From Bidens hawaiensis (Eukaryota; Streptophyta; Magnoliopsida; Asterales; Asteraceae), in NCBI GenBank assembly GCA_021521415.1, contig JAIQDT010000001.1, forward strand, positions 5,208,001 through 5,272,000: DNA of 64,000 nt, written 5' to 3'. The translations under genes and the position numbers were made by a program. The notes below the pieces were generated by a model. The model saw nothing but the letters and a program-made list of their open reading frames with translations. It did not search any database and was not told where the DNA came from. How positions within the stretch are numbered: position 1 is the stretch's first letter; each line of letters starts with the position of its first letter. Shown here one piece after another: positions 47,734 through 58,747 of the stretch.

Positions 47734-50357
47734 ATCCCGAACATTTCAAATATATAAAATATTGGATTTTATGTTACTAAATCATTCCCACATGTTCAAT
47801 TTGAAAAACCCTTTCACATATTCGAAAACGCCTTTAAAACGATCAAATTACATCAAAAACGAACTTCCGGGACGCAAAACGAACCACGCAAGACGGGCTG
47901 ACAAAACCCCACCATGATGGGCGCCGCGCCCAACGGCCATGAAGGCTAGGTTGGCTGCGCGTGGCGGCCTTAGACCTGCAGCAATCCGAATTTTTTTGTT
48001 TTGTGTCTTGTCTTGATCCATTTTGCATGCAATTACTTGATATTTACACCCATATTTGACCCATATCCTTACCCTATATATACAGCACTATCTCCCTTCA
48101 TTCTCCCCAACTACATCTCCAAAATCTCTCTCAAACATCAAAGATTCAAGGTTGTTATTTATGTGTTCTTGAAGGTTTGACTTCCAAAAGTCAAACGAAG
48201 TTTAATCCTTCATTCTAATTAATTTATATAGTCTTACTAACACTTGAATATGGTGGCACAACATATATATAATATACACCCCTTGTTACCTTTGGTAGTC
48301 ACTTATCCGGCTCCGGTTGGTTATGTTTTGGACCTTGTAAGGCAAGACTTTATGGAGGACTTCCTGTCCTTGATATATATATATATATATATACATACAT
48401 ATATATACTTATAACTTGTTTATACATACTAACCATGCTTAACTTCTTCTCATTTTGGTTTATTTACAAGTTCCATGGTTATGGGTTCTAAGAGTCTAGC
48501 CTCGGTTTGACCGTAAATAGCTCTAGACCGTAAACCGAACTTTGTTTACTAGTTATTGTTAAATAATTGTTTAAACATGCTTATTGTTAGATTTAGGTTT
48601 CTAAAATCATTTTTTACAAGTTTCTTTGATATTTGGGCATGTGGAAACCATCTATGAACTTATTGTGAGTTGGAAACCGAACCAAACCGAACTTTCGTTT
48701 AAAGACTTTATTGTTAACTTTTTGGTTATAAAACTTAAGTTTCATCATTTATAAATTATTATACAAGTTCTTTGAAACTTGGGCATGTGGAAACCATCTA
48801 TAAACTTATTGTGAGATGGAAACCAAACCAAACCGAACTTTCGTTTAAAGACTTTATTGTCAACTTTTTGGTTATAAAACTTAAGTTTAATCTTTTATAA
48901 ATTATTATACAAGTTCTTTGATATTTGGGTATGTGGAAACCATCTATGAACTTATTGTGAGATGGAAACCAAACTAAACCGAACTAAACCGATTTTCACT
49001 CGCTTAAGACACACAAGTGTGTTATTAGCTATCAAGACTTGTATATTCCTTTAAAAATACTTTACAAACTGATTTTAATTATTTATTAAAAGTACTTGGA
49101 ATGCTGAATCCAACTTGATCTTATAACAAAGTTGGACCGACAAAACCGAACACTTGCTTAACGGATTTTGTTAGTTCTAACACAACATAACTACATACTT
49201 GGTTAAGTCTTATTAGATTTATTGAGTTATCTCATAACATATGTTATTTTGGAAAGTTGACTTTGAGTTTGACCAATTTTCAAGACCCGAACCAACAACC
49301 CGAAACACTCGTTAAAACCCGTTTTAGTATCTATGTTATAAAGGGACTTGCATTCTTGCATTTTTACCCACCTAATTACTTAACATAGGTTGAGTAAATA
49401 TTAAGGTTAGATACTTTAACCCGGTTTCGATCAAACTTACATTTTTAGAGGGTTATTATTATAAATTCTTAAATAGTTACGTTTTAAACCTTAAACTTTA
49501 ATTGTTTACATTTCCTATCTTTTTATTTTAAAAATTTCCTAAAACAACCATTCTAATTTAAGGCTTTTACTTTTATTTAGGCTTTGCTCTTTAAACTCCG
49601 ACCTACCGTTTTCCCGTCTTTTCTGATCAAGTTTTCTTACTTGAATGTGAGTACTCTCATACCCTGTTTTCCATCTTTCGTTTTGGGGTGAAATTTCATA
49701 CTTATTCAACTTAATGCTTTATACTTGAATCTTAAACCACAAACTTTATTGTATACTTTACTTACATAATTGCTCGATTTGGTGTTCTATGCTTACATGA
49801 TTATTTGCCTATGTGTTTATCTTTTTTGGTTGGTGGAACTATAAAATTCAAGTCTATTTGGAAACCCCTTATAGCAAGGTGTCGTTAACGTAATGTAATT
49901 AATGATAATTATAAAATCCTAGACTATTTGGCATCCCCTTATACCTAGGTGTCGCTAATGTGTTTAGCGATATCTATTTATCCAAGTTATTGCTTTTATT
50001 TATTGTTTCGTATACAAGATTTGTGGCTTTTTATTACCATATACTTATATGCTCAAACTTATGAATTGCTCACCAAACTTTGTGTTGATGAACTTAATTT
50101 TATGAAATATTACATGTTTGACTTTTGTTGACTCAAGGACCTGACGAAAAACGTTACCAAAACTATTAGGATATTCGTAAAACGAACAATATAATTGTTT
50201 ACTTGTATTCAATTTATTTGTATGAAAGAGATGTGTTATTTATTGATCTATGAAATAAAATGAGTTGATTAAATATTGTCACTTTAAATAGTGTCTTGTG
50301 TATTTGTCCAATCACGTTGCACCCCGGCATGTTCCGCCGCTTTTGGTCGGGGTGTGA
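47734..50357 (+). repeat. LTR remnant (solo-LTR-like), unknown gypsy family
   Basis: TATATATA at 48075-48082 followed by a CT-rich region (CTCCCTTCATTCTCCCC) marks a promoter. The end CCCCGGCATGTTCCGCCGC...GGTCGGGGTGTGAC near 50316-50357 is typical of a plant LTR end. Inside are a 146-bp tandem repeat of about 2.5 units (48,610-48,980; GGGCATGTGGAAACC at 48635, 48781 and 48927) and a degenerate duplication near 49,840-49,950. The left end may lie beyond element C, near a TGTGAC at about 27,300. No internal region follows. Confidence 0.55.
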
Positions 50358-51300
50358 CTCTTTATTTATAAATATATTTATAATTTAATAAACTAACAAT
50401 ATTTTCTTGAAGGATGTATTGTATTTTTATATACCTTATATATAATTAAAAAATAATAATTTTTCATATAATATATTTATATATATTATTATATTATGAA
50501 TAAAAAGGGATATAATATTTACTTAATAATAATTATAATTATCAAGCTTTCATGATTCATCTAGTTCGTTAACTTAGCGTGCCCGTTTTTTCCTTTTTCC
50601 TTTATAGGATTTATCGTCAACGTGAGAACCTCGGTTGTTATTCCTGATATTCTAATTTACCTTTGTACGTCAAGTGAGGTGAGTACCACATTCCCATATT
50701 TTACTTGTTTTCCACGTTTTGGGGACATATGCGTAAATATATTTCTCATATATACTTATACTCAAAACTGCAACTATTGTTTTAGTTGTTAACAACTTAT
50801 ACCTTACTTGTTTATGTGCTTATTTGCTTTATATGCTTCCGCATTCGGAGAGGTCCAACGTAATCTCAGTCTACTATGATCATACGCTAGTCGTTTTAGC
50901 TTTGTGCTTCTCGACATATCAGTTATACTTGCTCATTTGGTTATTTTGTTATCCTCATACGACTTGTTGAAAATACTTATTTTCTATATGAACATTTAAA
51001 CTGGTGTGGTGCTCACTCAACCTTGTGTTGACAAAACCATTCTATTTTCAACGCATATGTAGGTATTCGTTTAATGTGTAGTACAAGATCACTTAAGGAT
51101 TTATGCTAGAAGAAAACCTAATGAGACATATTGTTATTGATTGATATATGTACTTGTGTATTTGGATTTTGTATGTATGTTTGTTATTTGGGAATTTATT
51201 TAATAGATATACAAACTTTTAATATTGCATGATAGTACCTTTAGAGCTGCGACAATCAGTTCACGCCCCGGCATTTCCGCTGTAGGTTGGGGTGTGATAA
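50358..51300 (+). repeat. AT-rich spacer and second LTR 3' end
   Basis: 50358-50545 is very AT-rich with no visible feature. From about 50,546 sequence parallels the 3' half of the previous LTR (CTCACTCAACCTTGTGTTGA, then CGCCCCGGCATTTCCGCTG and GGTTGGGGTGTGATA at the end). I take it as a related but different LTR fragment. Confidence 0.45.
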
Positions 51301-52130
51301 ATTACACGTATCAATTAACTATTACTACCCATATCGAATTACTAGTTTAATATAACCCTCAACGAACGGGGGTATGGGGCAGCGCCCCTGGCAGTGGGGT
51401 CTAGGGGCGGCAGCCCCTAGCAGGGTCCAAGGGGCAGAGCCCTTGGCTGGGGTCGAGCTGCTAGGTCAGCTTGAAAAAATTTAATTTTCATTAACAGTCC
51501 TTACACAAATTTCACTAGAACTCTTAAATTATTATTTTATTCGTTATCTTATTTGCTATGACCTTTGCTAACTCATTAGTTTTGACGAATGGGTTCTGGT
51601 TAAAAAGCATCTGCTAACATATTCGCTATGACGAATGATTTCATTCGTTATAACGAATGGTCTGATTCGTTATGAAAGCTTCATTCTGGGTATGTATCAT
51701 TTCTTATACCATTCGCTATGACGAATGGTCCCATTCGTTGTCTCCACATGGTGAGTGAACAGATGACGAATGAATAAGGTCATTCGTGACTCCTATAGGG
51801 CGAATGAGGGCTCATTCGTTACGCATGAATCCTCATTCATTATGATTGCTTAACGAATTACCAGCGATTCGTTCAATCATGACGAATGAACATCGGCCTT
51901 ATCCAGATCTTTGACTCTGGGGTCAAAGTCAAAATCGATAAGAACATAAACAATCAACATCTATCAGATCTGCGATTATCCCTCATTTCACGACAAAACA
52001 ACACCAAATGGTGTCATTAGGCTCGTAATTGCAGCGCTAACAAACCCAAAGCACCTAATCATCCAAACATTCACGTTTTAATGGTGCGATTTATCAATAA
52101 AAGAACTCAGCTATTCATATTAACAATTAA
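51301..52130. repeat. LTR-like fragment with GC-rich hairpins and ATTCGTTA motifs
   Basis: 51,375-51,455 holds three consecutive GC-rich inverted repeats (GGGGCAGCGCCCC, AGGGGCGGCAGCCCCT, AAGGGGCAGAGCCCTT). 51,590-51,900 is dense in CATTCGTTA/TAACGAATG motifs. Nothing coding. It probably belongs to an LTR whose ends are lost. Confidence 0.45.
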
Positions 52131-52135
52131 CGAAT

Positions 52136-52911
52136 CCATTGTTAACGAATTCATTGCGTTTAATTTGGATCCCAGGTTTCCACCGGCGACTTGGTCGATG
52201 GCCTGTTTGTTTTGATTGGATTGTGCGTCAAAGAAAGTTTGTACTTGTAACCATACGCTCAGTTCATGATGTGGGCATCTTCTCAGAAGAATTTTGTATC
52301 TCTCTCATGATGCGTGTAATGACTCATCATCAGCGGTCCGGAATCCGGTAATGCTGGCTCGGTATTTGACAGTTTTATCAGGAGAAAAATATTTTAGGAG
52401 AAAATGTTCAATCATCTGGTCCCAGTTAGTGATGGAACCAAAAGAAAGAGATTTTATCCATTCTAAGGCTTGTCCCATCAGAGAGAACGGAAAGAGTTTG
52501 AGTTTGACCTGATCTTCTGAAGAGTTTTGTATTTTAAAACTTTCGCAGATTCATAAAAAACGAGATATATGAGAAAGAGGGTCTTCGTCGAGGAGACAAT
52601 GAAATTGAACTAAAATTTCTACCATGTGAATGGTTCTTGATTTAATTTCGAAATGTTTGGTGATATCGGGTGGAGCCACTTCATTGTCGTGGCCTTCGAG
52701 AGTTGGCTTAGCATATTGGCTCATGTTTGGTTCATTGTTTTATGCTTCAATTATTTCTTTAGTTTGATTTTCTCCTGATTTCGTGGCATCTACTAACTAG
52801 TCTTTGATTGTTTCAGCGGTTTCTGCAGTCCGTTTACATGCTAGTCGACGACAAAGTCGTTCCGGTTCATAAGTTGGAGAAACAAGCTCAGGTTCGAATG
52901 TAGATGACATA
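52136..52911 (-). pseudogene. Athila-like gag fragment
   Basis: On the minus strand one frame runs from an ATG at 52911 without any frameshift but with four stops. It has the marks of Athila-type gag: KLFPFSLMGQALEWI, then SITNWDQMIEHFL, then LLRRCPHHELSVWLQVQTFF. The stops can be explained as single transitions, for example TGG to TGA before ERYKILLRRC. The fragment is cut near 52,130, so protease, RT and integrase are missing. Confidence 0.8.
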
Positions 52912-53160
52912 CATGGGATTAAATCAAATTTAAAAAATTAAACTACAGGTTAGTTAAAGTTAAGCTAAAGGTTAGGTTAGGCTACTTTAAAACTAAACTA
53001 AAGTATAAGCAAATTAAATTTAAGCTAAAGTAAAAGTTAGGCTAGCCTTAGAAAAATCTAATCTAATAGTTATAAAGAAAATAAAATAAAAGTTAAATAT
53101 TTATATAATTATAAACAATGATTAAATTAAAATTTGGATCGTTCTTAGAAATGTACCGTG

Positions 53161-53178
53161 TCCCCAACAACAATGCCA
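53161..53178 (-). promoter_or_regulatory. Decayed Athila-like primer binding site
   Basis: On the minus strand TGGCATTGTTGTTGGGGA lies just downstream of the LTR. The usual Asp-tRNA site of Athila elements is of the form TGGCGCCGTTGCCGGGGA; the differences are all transitions. Confidence 0.75.
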
Positions 53179-53184
53179 AAAACT

Positions 53185-55081
53185 TGATGTGTGCGTGCGG
53201 TGTGCTTAAATTATAAAAGAGGGGTTTTAACTTCCGCACAAGATCGTGTTTTAAATTTATAAAAGTGATTTCTACTAAGACTAAACACACACAAAATACA
53301 AGTTTACATATCGTATATGTACAATACTGTTGGTAAGAACCAAGTATCGATCCATGGACACAAATGCTTTTAATAATTAATCTTCGTTTTACTTTAATTG
53401 GAGAGTGTATTCATTTTGGGGTTGATTTTCAAACTTTTTATAAAATAGAAATACTTATATATATATATATATATAGGTGACAATAAGAGAAATTCTAAAT
53501 GATATATTTTAATTATATGAAGGTTACCATCTAAGATCATGAATCCACTCCATTCTTGATGATTATTAAGTGAACATGTGATAAACTCGCCCTAATAATA
53601 TATGATAAAATAACCCCTCATTTTTAAGTGAACATATTCTATGACATAAAAGAAAGTAACATGCGTATTTTCAAGTCAACCCTTGCTTAATCTTATACTA
53701 CCACGAGAATGTCAATTTAAGTAGGCAAGTAGTTTAGTAAAGTAGAAAGATCAGGATTGACTTCGATTTCCCAAATACCAATTCTAACAACTTCGGGTGG
53801 TTATAGTATAGTCACACAACATCCCGTTGGTTGATTTAATTAGGTTATAATTACACATTTCATTAACATATGATTTCTTTAACTAACATGATAACCTAAG
53901 CAATAGTGTTAACAATGTTATTTCGGAATTTTCAAAACTAGAGAAATAGATCATAGCTTATATCTCATCATTTCTAAGTACAATATAAGGATCCATTTTT
54001 TATCTTGAATAATGTATCAAGATATGTTTTTTTTTATCATTTCAAGTCTCCAAAAACGTGAGTGAATCATGAATGATTTGTTAATCATCAACCTTGATGT
54101 ATTGAGTTAAAGTGATAAAACATTTTTCATCAAAGGATAATTGCAAAATAACCATGTACTTTACCAACCTAAATCTCAAGTTCAACATAATCATCAAGTA
54201 AAACAAAGCTTCTTCATAGAAATTAAATGGTAAATGGAGTTTAGCTCATAATGAGCATGGTTATGAACATTAAAAGAGACGAAGATAACAAGCACATGAT
54301 CAAACTAGAACAATCTAACCAAATATGGATGAATCTTCCTTCTTCAGTGGTGATGGATGATGATGATGATGATGATGGATGATGGTGATTATAACCTCCA
54401 AGCCTTCAAATTCTCCACAAAACCTTCAATATGAGTGTAAAATGGGTTTTTTATAAGAGAAACCCGTATAGAAGTTTTCTTTAAGCACACCAAATGAGTG
54501 CAACATGCTCCACTATTTATAGGCTGTCTGGGCACTCAGGCACGACCCCGTGCTCCATGAGGCACAACCCCGTGTCCACGTGCCCAGTCGCATTAAATGC
54601 TCTGTCAGATCGTACATGATGACTCAGCACGGGGGCGTGCTCCCTAAGGAACAACCCCGTGTTTTTGGGTGTCTGTTATATCTTCTTTTGTCGTTTCTAA
54701 AAGGTGACCACAGCCCTGTATCCTGTGAAGCACGACCCCGTGTCCAGCTGTCCAGTATGTTGTCTTTTTTTTTTCTTCAGATTTTTTGTCTTTTCTGAAA
54801 GATGAGCACAGCTCCGTGTCCTCTGAAGCACGGCCACATATTCTCTGAAGCACGGGCGCACGACCCCATGTTCTTTGAAGCACAGCCCCATGTTCTGCTA
54901 TTTTCTTTGGTTTTCTATTAATTTTCTTTGTCTTTTCATTCGTTTCTTCGTTTGAGGCTTGGATCTACCTAAAAATACATTTTAACATGATAAATAGTTA
55001 TTTGAACTATATTATACGATAGAAGTTACAATTTTTAGAGATCTTTTGATTCTAAAAAGATGTATATTTTTATATACATCA
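53185..55081 (-). repeat. Athila-like 5' LTR
   Basis: It has perfect inverted ends TGATGT/ACATCA (53185-53190 and 55076-55081), 1897 bp. On the minus strand the TATA box CTATAAATA is at 54514-54522, so transcription runs left into gag. U3 (54,540-54,900) has repeated GCACGACCCCGTG/CACGGGGTC-type units of about 20-45 bp. (GAT)n lies near 54,355-54,385. Confidence 0.78.
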
Positions 55082-56630
55082 TCCTTCAACTATCCAGAAA
55101 TACTAAGGTAGCTCGCGGTGTTGCGAGTGTGCGAATTGCGTCATAAAAGCGCTAGATTGCGCCCATCATCCGTTTCTATGTGCGTCGGGTGCTTCGCACC
55201 CTTGCTAAGACCACTGGATGTATTTTGGCATATGAAGAACTATGCGGAATCTTTTCCATATGTGAAGCTCACATGTTTTGTAATATATCAACGTGGATGG
55301 ATATTTCTCTTTTCTATTTATATCAGTGTGAAATTATTCCACTTTATTCTTTCTTCCAATGTGGGAGGAACCCACTTTTCTTATTAATTCTATTACATAT
55401 TTTTTGGATTATTTTAAGTCCTTCATCTTTTCTAAATTGTTAAATGTGAACCAAAATTTTAGGGATGTTACATTGGTCCAACATGATTGGTCGGTTAGGC
55501 CAATTCGAGATGGATATGACGAATAAGGAGATGAGGAAAGGGAAGATGAGTTTGACGGTGACGAAGACGATGAATATGAGTCCGAAGAAGATGAAGACGG
55601 GTAATTTCCATCCAATACACCCACTTTAACCAAAAGACTTGTGTGATAACATGGCGTCACATGACACAAAACGTCCCAACAAAAAAGACTCCATTCACTA
55701 CATACTATAACAAAATGTGTTTTTGTTTAAAGGTTGCCAAATAGTTTGCCCAACGAACACATCAATTTTTAACTTAACATGGTATTAAATATCATTATAT
55801 TTTATGGTGCTCATCTATAAGGATATTGGTTTCTCAGTTTAAAGTTTTTATTGAAATTGAAAACATAACCAAACCAAATAAAAGTTGGTATAACCAAACA
55901 AAAACCCGATCAACTCAGGATGGTTTCAGCTTCAAACCTCAAAAACTAGAATAATAAAAAAAACTCTCAAAAATAAATTATAATTCGGGTTCCTTAGTTT
56001 TGGTTTCATTCCAAATGCAATTGGATTTTTGTTAAATAAGATTGGACAAATTTGTAATACGAGTTGTCTGATTTAACTGATAAATTGTCAAAGAACTGAA
56101 AATCGAACCACAAACCAATTACCTAATTCGCTTCAATTAAAATCCAAATATACGAGTCAGTTTTATTTTTACAGTGCTTGGTTTAGTTTAATCAATTTGA
56201 AACCAAATATTGTACTCCCTAGGTTGACTCAAATGAGTTGTGAGTTCAATTACTAATAAAATGGGATGGCGGAGTCATTAGAATTATTATCTGGCTCATA
56301 CATGTACCCTTACTGTGACTAGCAAGTTAATGATCTACTCAGACCGGTTTGAGTCAACTCATACAACTTAGAGAATTGATCAGATATATCGTAACTTCAT
56401 TCGTCCATTCAGTTTCGCCAATCTTACAGTTGGTCTTCTGGTCTAAATTAGGGTGATAGTTAAGACCTGAGATGAGTTTTCCACAATGATAAGTTTCCTC
56501 CTTAACGATGTTATTGGGTGATTCAGGTCCGGAACACCAAAAATCAGTATGGGTGTTTGACAAATCATTTCAAAAAGGGTCATTCGGTATTGGACGGTAG
56601 TTCCAAATACTTTTAAAAAATCTTCGCCAT
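55082..56630. other. Unassigned stretch with an acidic ORF tail
   Basis: 55,100-55,205 is unusually GC-rich for the area. 55530-55604 on the plus strand encodes 24 residues, 15 of them Asp or Glu, ending in TAA; it is preceded in frame by a stop at 55524. It reads like the last exon of an acidic protein but I cannot name one. 55,610-56,630 shows nothing I can assign. Confidence 0.35.
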
Positions 56631-56666
56631 TTTAATTCTCAATTCAGTTTATTGCTAAAATTATTG

Positions 56667-56695
56667 TTTTTTTATTATTATTATTATTATTGTTA

Positions 56696-56738
<43 letters not shown>

Positions 56739-56762
56739 GTTATTATTATTGTTATTATTATA
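56667..56762. repeat. (TTA)n microsatellite
   Basis: Long TTA/TTG trinucleotide runs, mostly TTA, about 95 bp. 56763-57264 to its right is AT-rich with no assigned feature except the hairpin CCCCGTAATACGGGG at 57225-57239. Confidence 0.95.
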
Positions 56763-57264
56763 TATAAACGAAACTTTCATAAATTCTCTAAATTTACCAG
56801 ATTACTTTATTTGTAAATGTAAGTTTCTTATGCATTTGACCCGAATTCACGGGTATGAGTCTCACTAAACCCGAATAACCTTTAAACAGGTTATAAAATC
56901 TCACTAAATAAAAAACTAATCTCACCAAATATTTTATATGAAAATCATATAAAATATGGATATACTAAAAATTAGTTTCCAATTTTTCTTAAAAAAATAT
57001 TATTTATAATTAAGAAACAATTAAATATAGTAAAAAAATAAGCGGGTCATGGGTATTACCAAAACCAAGTATCTTTTAAACCTGGTTATAACATTTAATT
57101 TATATGTGAACCTCTTTCATTATCAAATCCTAAGTATATTATTAACTTATATGAGATAATGCCTAAATAAAATTAAATTACAAAAAATAATATAAATATT
57201 AAAAACGAACAATGTAAAACAACCCCGTAATACGGGGAATAAAAAAAGTTATCATATTAACGAA

Positions 57265-57291
57265 CTAGGATAGTACCCGTGTTACACATGG
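57265..57291 (-). terminator. Helitron 3' terminal hairpin and CTAG end
   Basis: The 7-bp stem CCCRTGT/ACACGGG (one G-T-type position) with loop GTA is 7 bases before CTAG. This is the transposition termination signal of Helitrons, not a transcription terminator. Confidence 0.85.
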
Positions 57292-58025
57292 GTTGAAATT
57301 TGATATGTAAGAAAGTGTATATAAACAACCATAAGATATTATAAAATTTACAACCACAAAGATATCATATATCTCTACATTGGAGATATAGAGAATAACA
57401 TTGTCTACATAAAAAGTTACTAATTACATAAACTTAAGTTTATAACAAAAGTCATGAAAATATTAATATATTAACAGCCTTATACCAACATGTTCTTCAA
57501 AATTTCCGTCCTCCAACAAAATCATCTGGCTTTATAGCCTGAAAAAAACAAACAAACCATGGAACTCAATTAAGTATTAAACAAATGTTAACGTATATCA
57601 AAATGACTTTATGTGAACATAAATATCTACATACTTTTGTTGAACTATACACAAAATGTGAAAATGTAACATAACTTTATAGTCAGAAAGAAAACGAATG
57701 CATCAAACCGATCATAAAAAATCAAAGAATATTGAAACTATCATATTAGAGAAATAAACATATTAAACATAACCACTAAAAAATTAAAAATTCAGATTCA
57801 TTTAATAGAAGCTTAATAATAACAAAATCTAAATATATACATAAAATGGAGATTCCAAAACAAGATATAAACATGTGGAAGTAAATTTACCAATCAATCA
57901 CCTTCATTCACCATCCACCAAAAAAGCAAACTGCCATCACAACCTGACAACAACATTAAAAGATAAAGATTATTGGACTGCAATATTGATTTAGGCTTAA
58001 CAGTCTTTTGTTGCCCATTCACATA
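57292..58025. other. Non-coding Helitron interior
   Basis: AT-rich; I see nothing coding or repeated in it. It lies between the Helitron 3' end and a short ORF. Confidence 0.5.
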
Positions 58026-58286
58026 CTATATAACCACATAATTCTGGAAAGGATAAAAAAACCACTCACTAACTTCAATATTTTCTTGTATAACATTCAT
58101 TAGTGCCTTCTCTTCATCTATTTGAACTTCTTTGCGAATCCCGATGGCATGTATTTGGTGCTGAAACAGAATACTAAAAGACATAACAGACTGGATGTTA
58201 TCCTTGTGGATTAAAGAGAGATCGCTAAGAACAAAGTCATATCTATTGAAATTGGTGGAAAATTGCCAGTTTACAATGGTGGCCAT
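58026..58286 (-). CDS. 86-codon ORF inside the Helitron, unknown, possibly a captured exon
   Basis: It starts ATGGCCACCATTG at 58286, with G at -3 (GCCATGG-like context), and runs to TAG at 58026. It has alternating hydrophobic positions and less A/T than its surroundings. A possible splice donor (GAA|GTTAGT) lies near its end. It is between the RepHel stop and the Helitron 3' end, on the same strand, where RPA-like or captured gene pieces are found in plant Helitrons. I do not recognise the sequence; it may be chance. Confidence 0.35.
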   Translation of the reverse strand: MATIVNWQFSTNFNRYDFVLSDLSLIHKDNIQSVMSFSILFQHQIHAIGIRKEVQIDEEKALMNVIQENIEVSEWFFYPFQNYVVI

Positions 58287-58747
58287 GGTGGAAGAAAATG
58301 AAAAAATTATTGTATTCGATTGAAGAAGTTATAGTCTGTATGTTCATCTTCCAAACCGTATTTTTTAATCATAATTAGTAATGGCGGTTTATTGAATTAA
58401 GAAAACTCATTTATTAACCCTATAGTTTTCAGACTGTTTTTGAACATTAAACCTATTTTGTTTATTTTTTTTAATCTGGTAAATTGATAACTTATATAAT
58501 GTATATCAAATATATTTTGCTATAGATATAAAGTATAATATATTCGAATATAAATAAATGTTTTGAAATTTAAATTTGTAAAAGATAAAAGATATACAAG
58601 AAACATAAAAAAACAACAATGAATGGATAATTAATATACAAACACATACCTATAGTTAGACAAAATAAAATAATACAATCCTTTTATTAAAAAAAGTTAA
58701 AGGTAATTAAAACATACTAACATATACGAAATAGTATTGTAAAAAAC

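Noticed and set aside
55118..55443. Overlapping short plus-strand frames
   Set aside because: Hydrophobic low-information translations from AT-rich DNA; no start context, domain or repeat support.
57225..57240. Second Helitron end at the CCCCGTAATACGGGG hairpin
   Set aside because: On neither strand is it followed within about 15 bases by CTRR, so there is no support for a terminus.
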